From assembly GCA_014879675.1 (NCBI GenBank), contig JACSRQ010000092.1, forward strand, positions 1-34,195: a stretch of DNA of 34,195 bases. The letters run 5' to 3'. A program made the translations under genes and the position numbers. The notes below the pieces were generated by a model, which worked only from the letters and a program-made list of their open reading frames with translations, ran no database searches and was not told the origin of the DNA. This DNA comes from Ignavibacteria bacterium. GTDB taxonomy: Bacteria; Bacteroidota; Ignavibacteria; Tepidaquicellales; OLB5. This document shows, piece after piece, positions 33,394-34,195 of the stretch (positions are counted from its first letter, which is position 1; each line of letters starts with the position of its first letter).

Positions 33394-34074
33394 TTACTGA
33401 ACAACGGGAATCTGATTTCTGAAATCATTATCACCATTGGTATTTATTCGAACTCTAAATGACATTCTGAATCCATATGGTGTTAATACCGAGTTATCAG
33501 TAGCTTCGCGCGGCTGTAAAATTCCGTAAACATTTTTGAAAGTCAGACCAGCATCCTTTTTTCCTTTTAACCAGAAACAATAAACGGGTGTTGAACTGAG
33601 CGGCGCATTAAAGTAACCCCAGGCACCGGTATTATCTTCCGTGAAGTCAATTGCTCTGAGTGAATCATGCCCGGTAGTGTAAATCTTTGAAAGTGTATCA
33701 AAGCTCTGTACACTCATATCCTGGCTAACCCTGAAAAAACGGATCTCATAGCCTGAAGCACGTGCATCGCTGAAGAACTGTCCGTTTTGCAGCAAAAAGT
33801 CTATTCCCAGGTTGTTCTGGTCATTTAGGCTGCAATCACGAAGGCTGGAGGAATCAAGCGTATTTACTCCGTTCAGCAAATTCAATCCGGTATAAGATTG
33901 GAATGCTGCAGAATCTTCATCAACACCGATACTATCGTAGTTTGCAACGTTAGGATTATCTATATAGACCGTGCCGGGATCAGTTGTGGTATCCGAACAG
34001 CCCGCTATAAATATAAACATTGCAGACATTGCTGCATAAATAAAGTAACTGAAGCGTTTAATCATTGTTTTCAT
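33394..34074 (-). CDS. Putative lipoprotein of unknown function
   Basis: The N-terminal MKTMIKRFSYFIYAAMSAMFIFIAGC has the lipobox FIAGC (Cys26). The mature sequence starts SDTTTDPGTVYIDNPNVANYD and has no family I recognise. It is rich in Asp, Ser and Asn with strand-like stretches, consistent with an envelope beta protein. An ATG at 34095 is in frame and would add 7 residues, but it lies inside a perfect palindrome with no ribosome site. I therefore prefer the ATG at 34074, preceded by AAAGA; the ATG at 34065 is also possible. Confidence 0.65.
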   Translation of the reverse strand: MKTMIKRFSYFIYAAMSAMFIFIAGCSDTTTDPGTVYIDNPNVANYDSIGVDEDSAAFQSYTGLNLLNGVNTLDSSSLRDCSLNDQNNLGIDFLLQNGQFFSDARASGYEIRFFRVSQDMSVQSFDTLSKIYTTGHDSLRAIDFTEDNTGAWGYFNAPLSSTPVYCFWLKGKKDAGLTFKNVYGILQPREATDNSVLTPYGFRMSFRVRINTNGDNDFRNQIPVVQ

Positions 34075-34085
34075 TTTTTCTTTAT

Positions 34086-34107
34086 GATCGTTCATTATTG
34101 AACGATC
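34086..34107. promoter_or_regulatory. Perfect 9-4-9 palindrome upstream of the last gene
   Basis: GATCGTTCA (34086-34094) and TGAACGATC (34099-34107) enclose TTAT. It is either an operator for a dimeric regulator or an RNA hairpin in the leader 12 nt before the preferred start codon. Confidence 0.5.
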
Positions 34108-34195
34108 TGATTTATAGTTTGTAACCCTGAATATTTTTGAAATTTTACAAATTGCGAGTTATTTCTTTTTAGCGGTTCTTTTTCTTTTTTTGGGT

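Overview
The window looks like chromosomal DNA from the Ignavibacteria/Chlorobi side of the Bacteroidota (FCB) group. Three things point there. First, several genes are preceded by the Bacteroidota-type promoter pattern (A/T)TTG-N20/21-TAnnTTTG. Second, the elongation factor P has the HRTPGNLRAFYQ tip that I associate with Chlorobi. Third, the lipoproteins, a DUF6600-like protein, an S23 four-helix-bundle protein and a GxxExxY protein are typical of these genomes. Composition is moderately AT-rich and coding density is high. No gap between genes exceeds 300 bases. I see no rRNA, tRNA, CRISPR array, transposase or phage gene.

Layout. 1-5.1 kb: the 3' end of a LysM protein, then phoH overlapping tail to tail with a TauE/SafE permease, then a tmk/S41-protease pair on the minus strand. 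5.2-10.8 kb, plus strand: a beta-carbonic-anhydrase-like gene, mutS, a GxxExxY protein, tadA and a MATE exporter. 10.8-15.0 kb: a phenylacetyl-CoA epoxygenase locus. It has a TetR-type regulator with a PaaR-like operator, then paaA, an S23 four-helix-bundle gene, paaB, paaC and paaD. Degenerate 7-nt repeats lie in two of its intergenic gaps, and no paaE is present. 15.1-18.7 kb: two convergent lipoprotein genes sharing a terminator, one of them carrying a protease-like domain without catalytic residues, then a CDP-alcohol phosphatidyltransferase. 18.7-22.3 kb, minus strand: gap, pgk and a HisC-like aminotransferase. 22.4-26.4 kb: a small secreted protein, a TPR protein, efp, accB and accC. 26.4-29.8 kb, minus strand: a large-subunit catalase lying between two identical 30-nt terminators, then an SDR dehydrogenase. 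29.8-34.1 kb, minus strand: envelope genes (lipoproteins and outer-membrane barrels). The last ~90 bases are AT-rich with no gene visible.

The most unusual structure is in the paa locus. The S23 gene between paaA and paaB is bracketed by repeat arrays that are reverse complements of each other. A 26-nt arm on the left can pair with one on the right (23 Watson-Crick pairs, 2 G-U, 1 mismatch), so in the mRNA the S23 gene would sit in the loop of a long stem. That is how S23-encoding intervening sequences are arranged in 23S rRNA, but here it lies in a protein-coding operon. A third array after paaC could pair with the distal part of the right array, which would place paaB-paaC in a second loop. 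This suggests, but does not prove, a mobile or RNA-processing cassette acting on the paa transcript.
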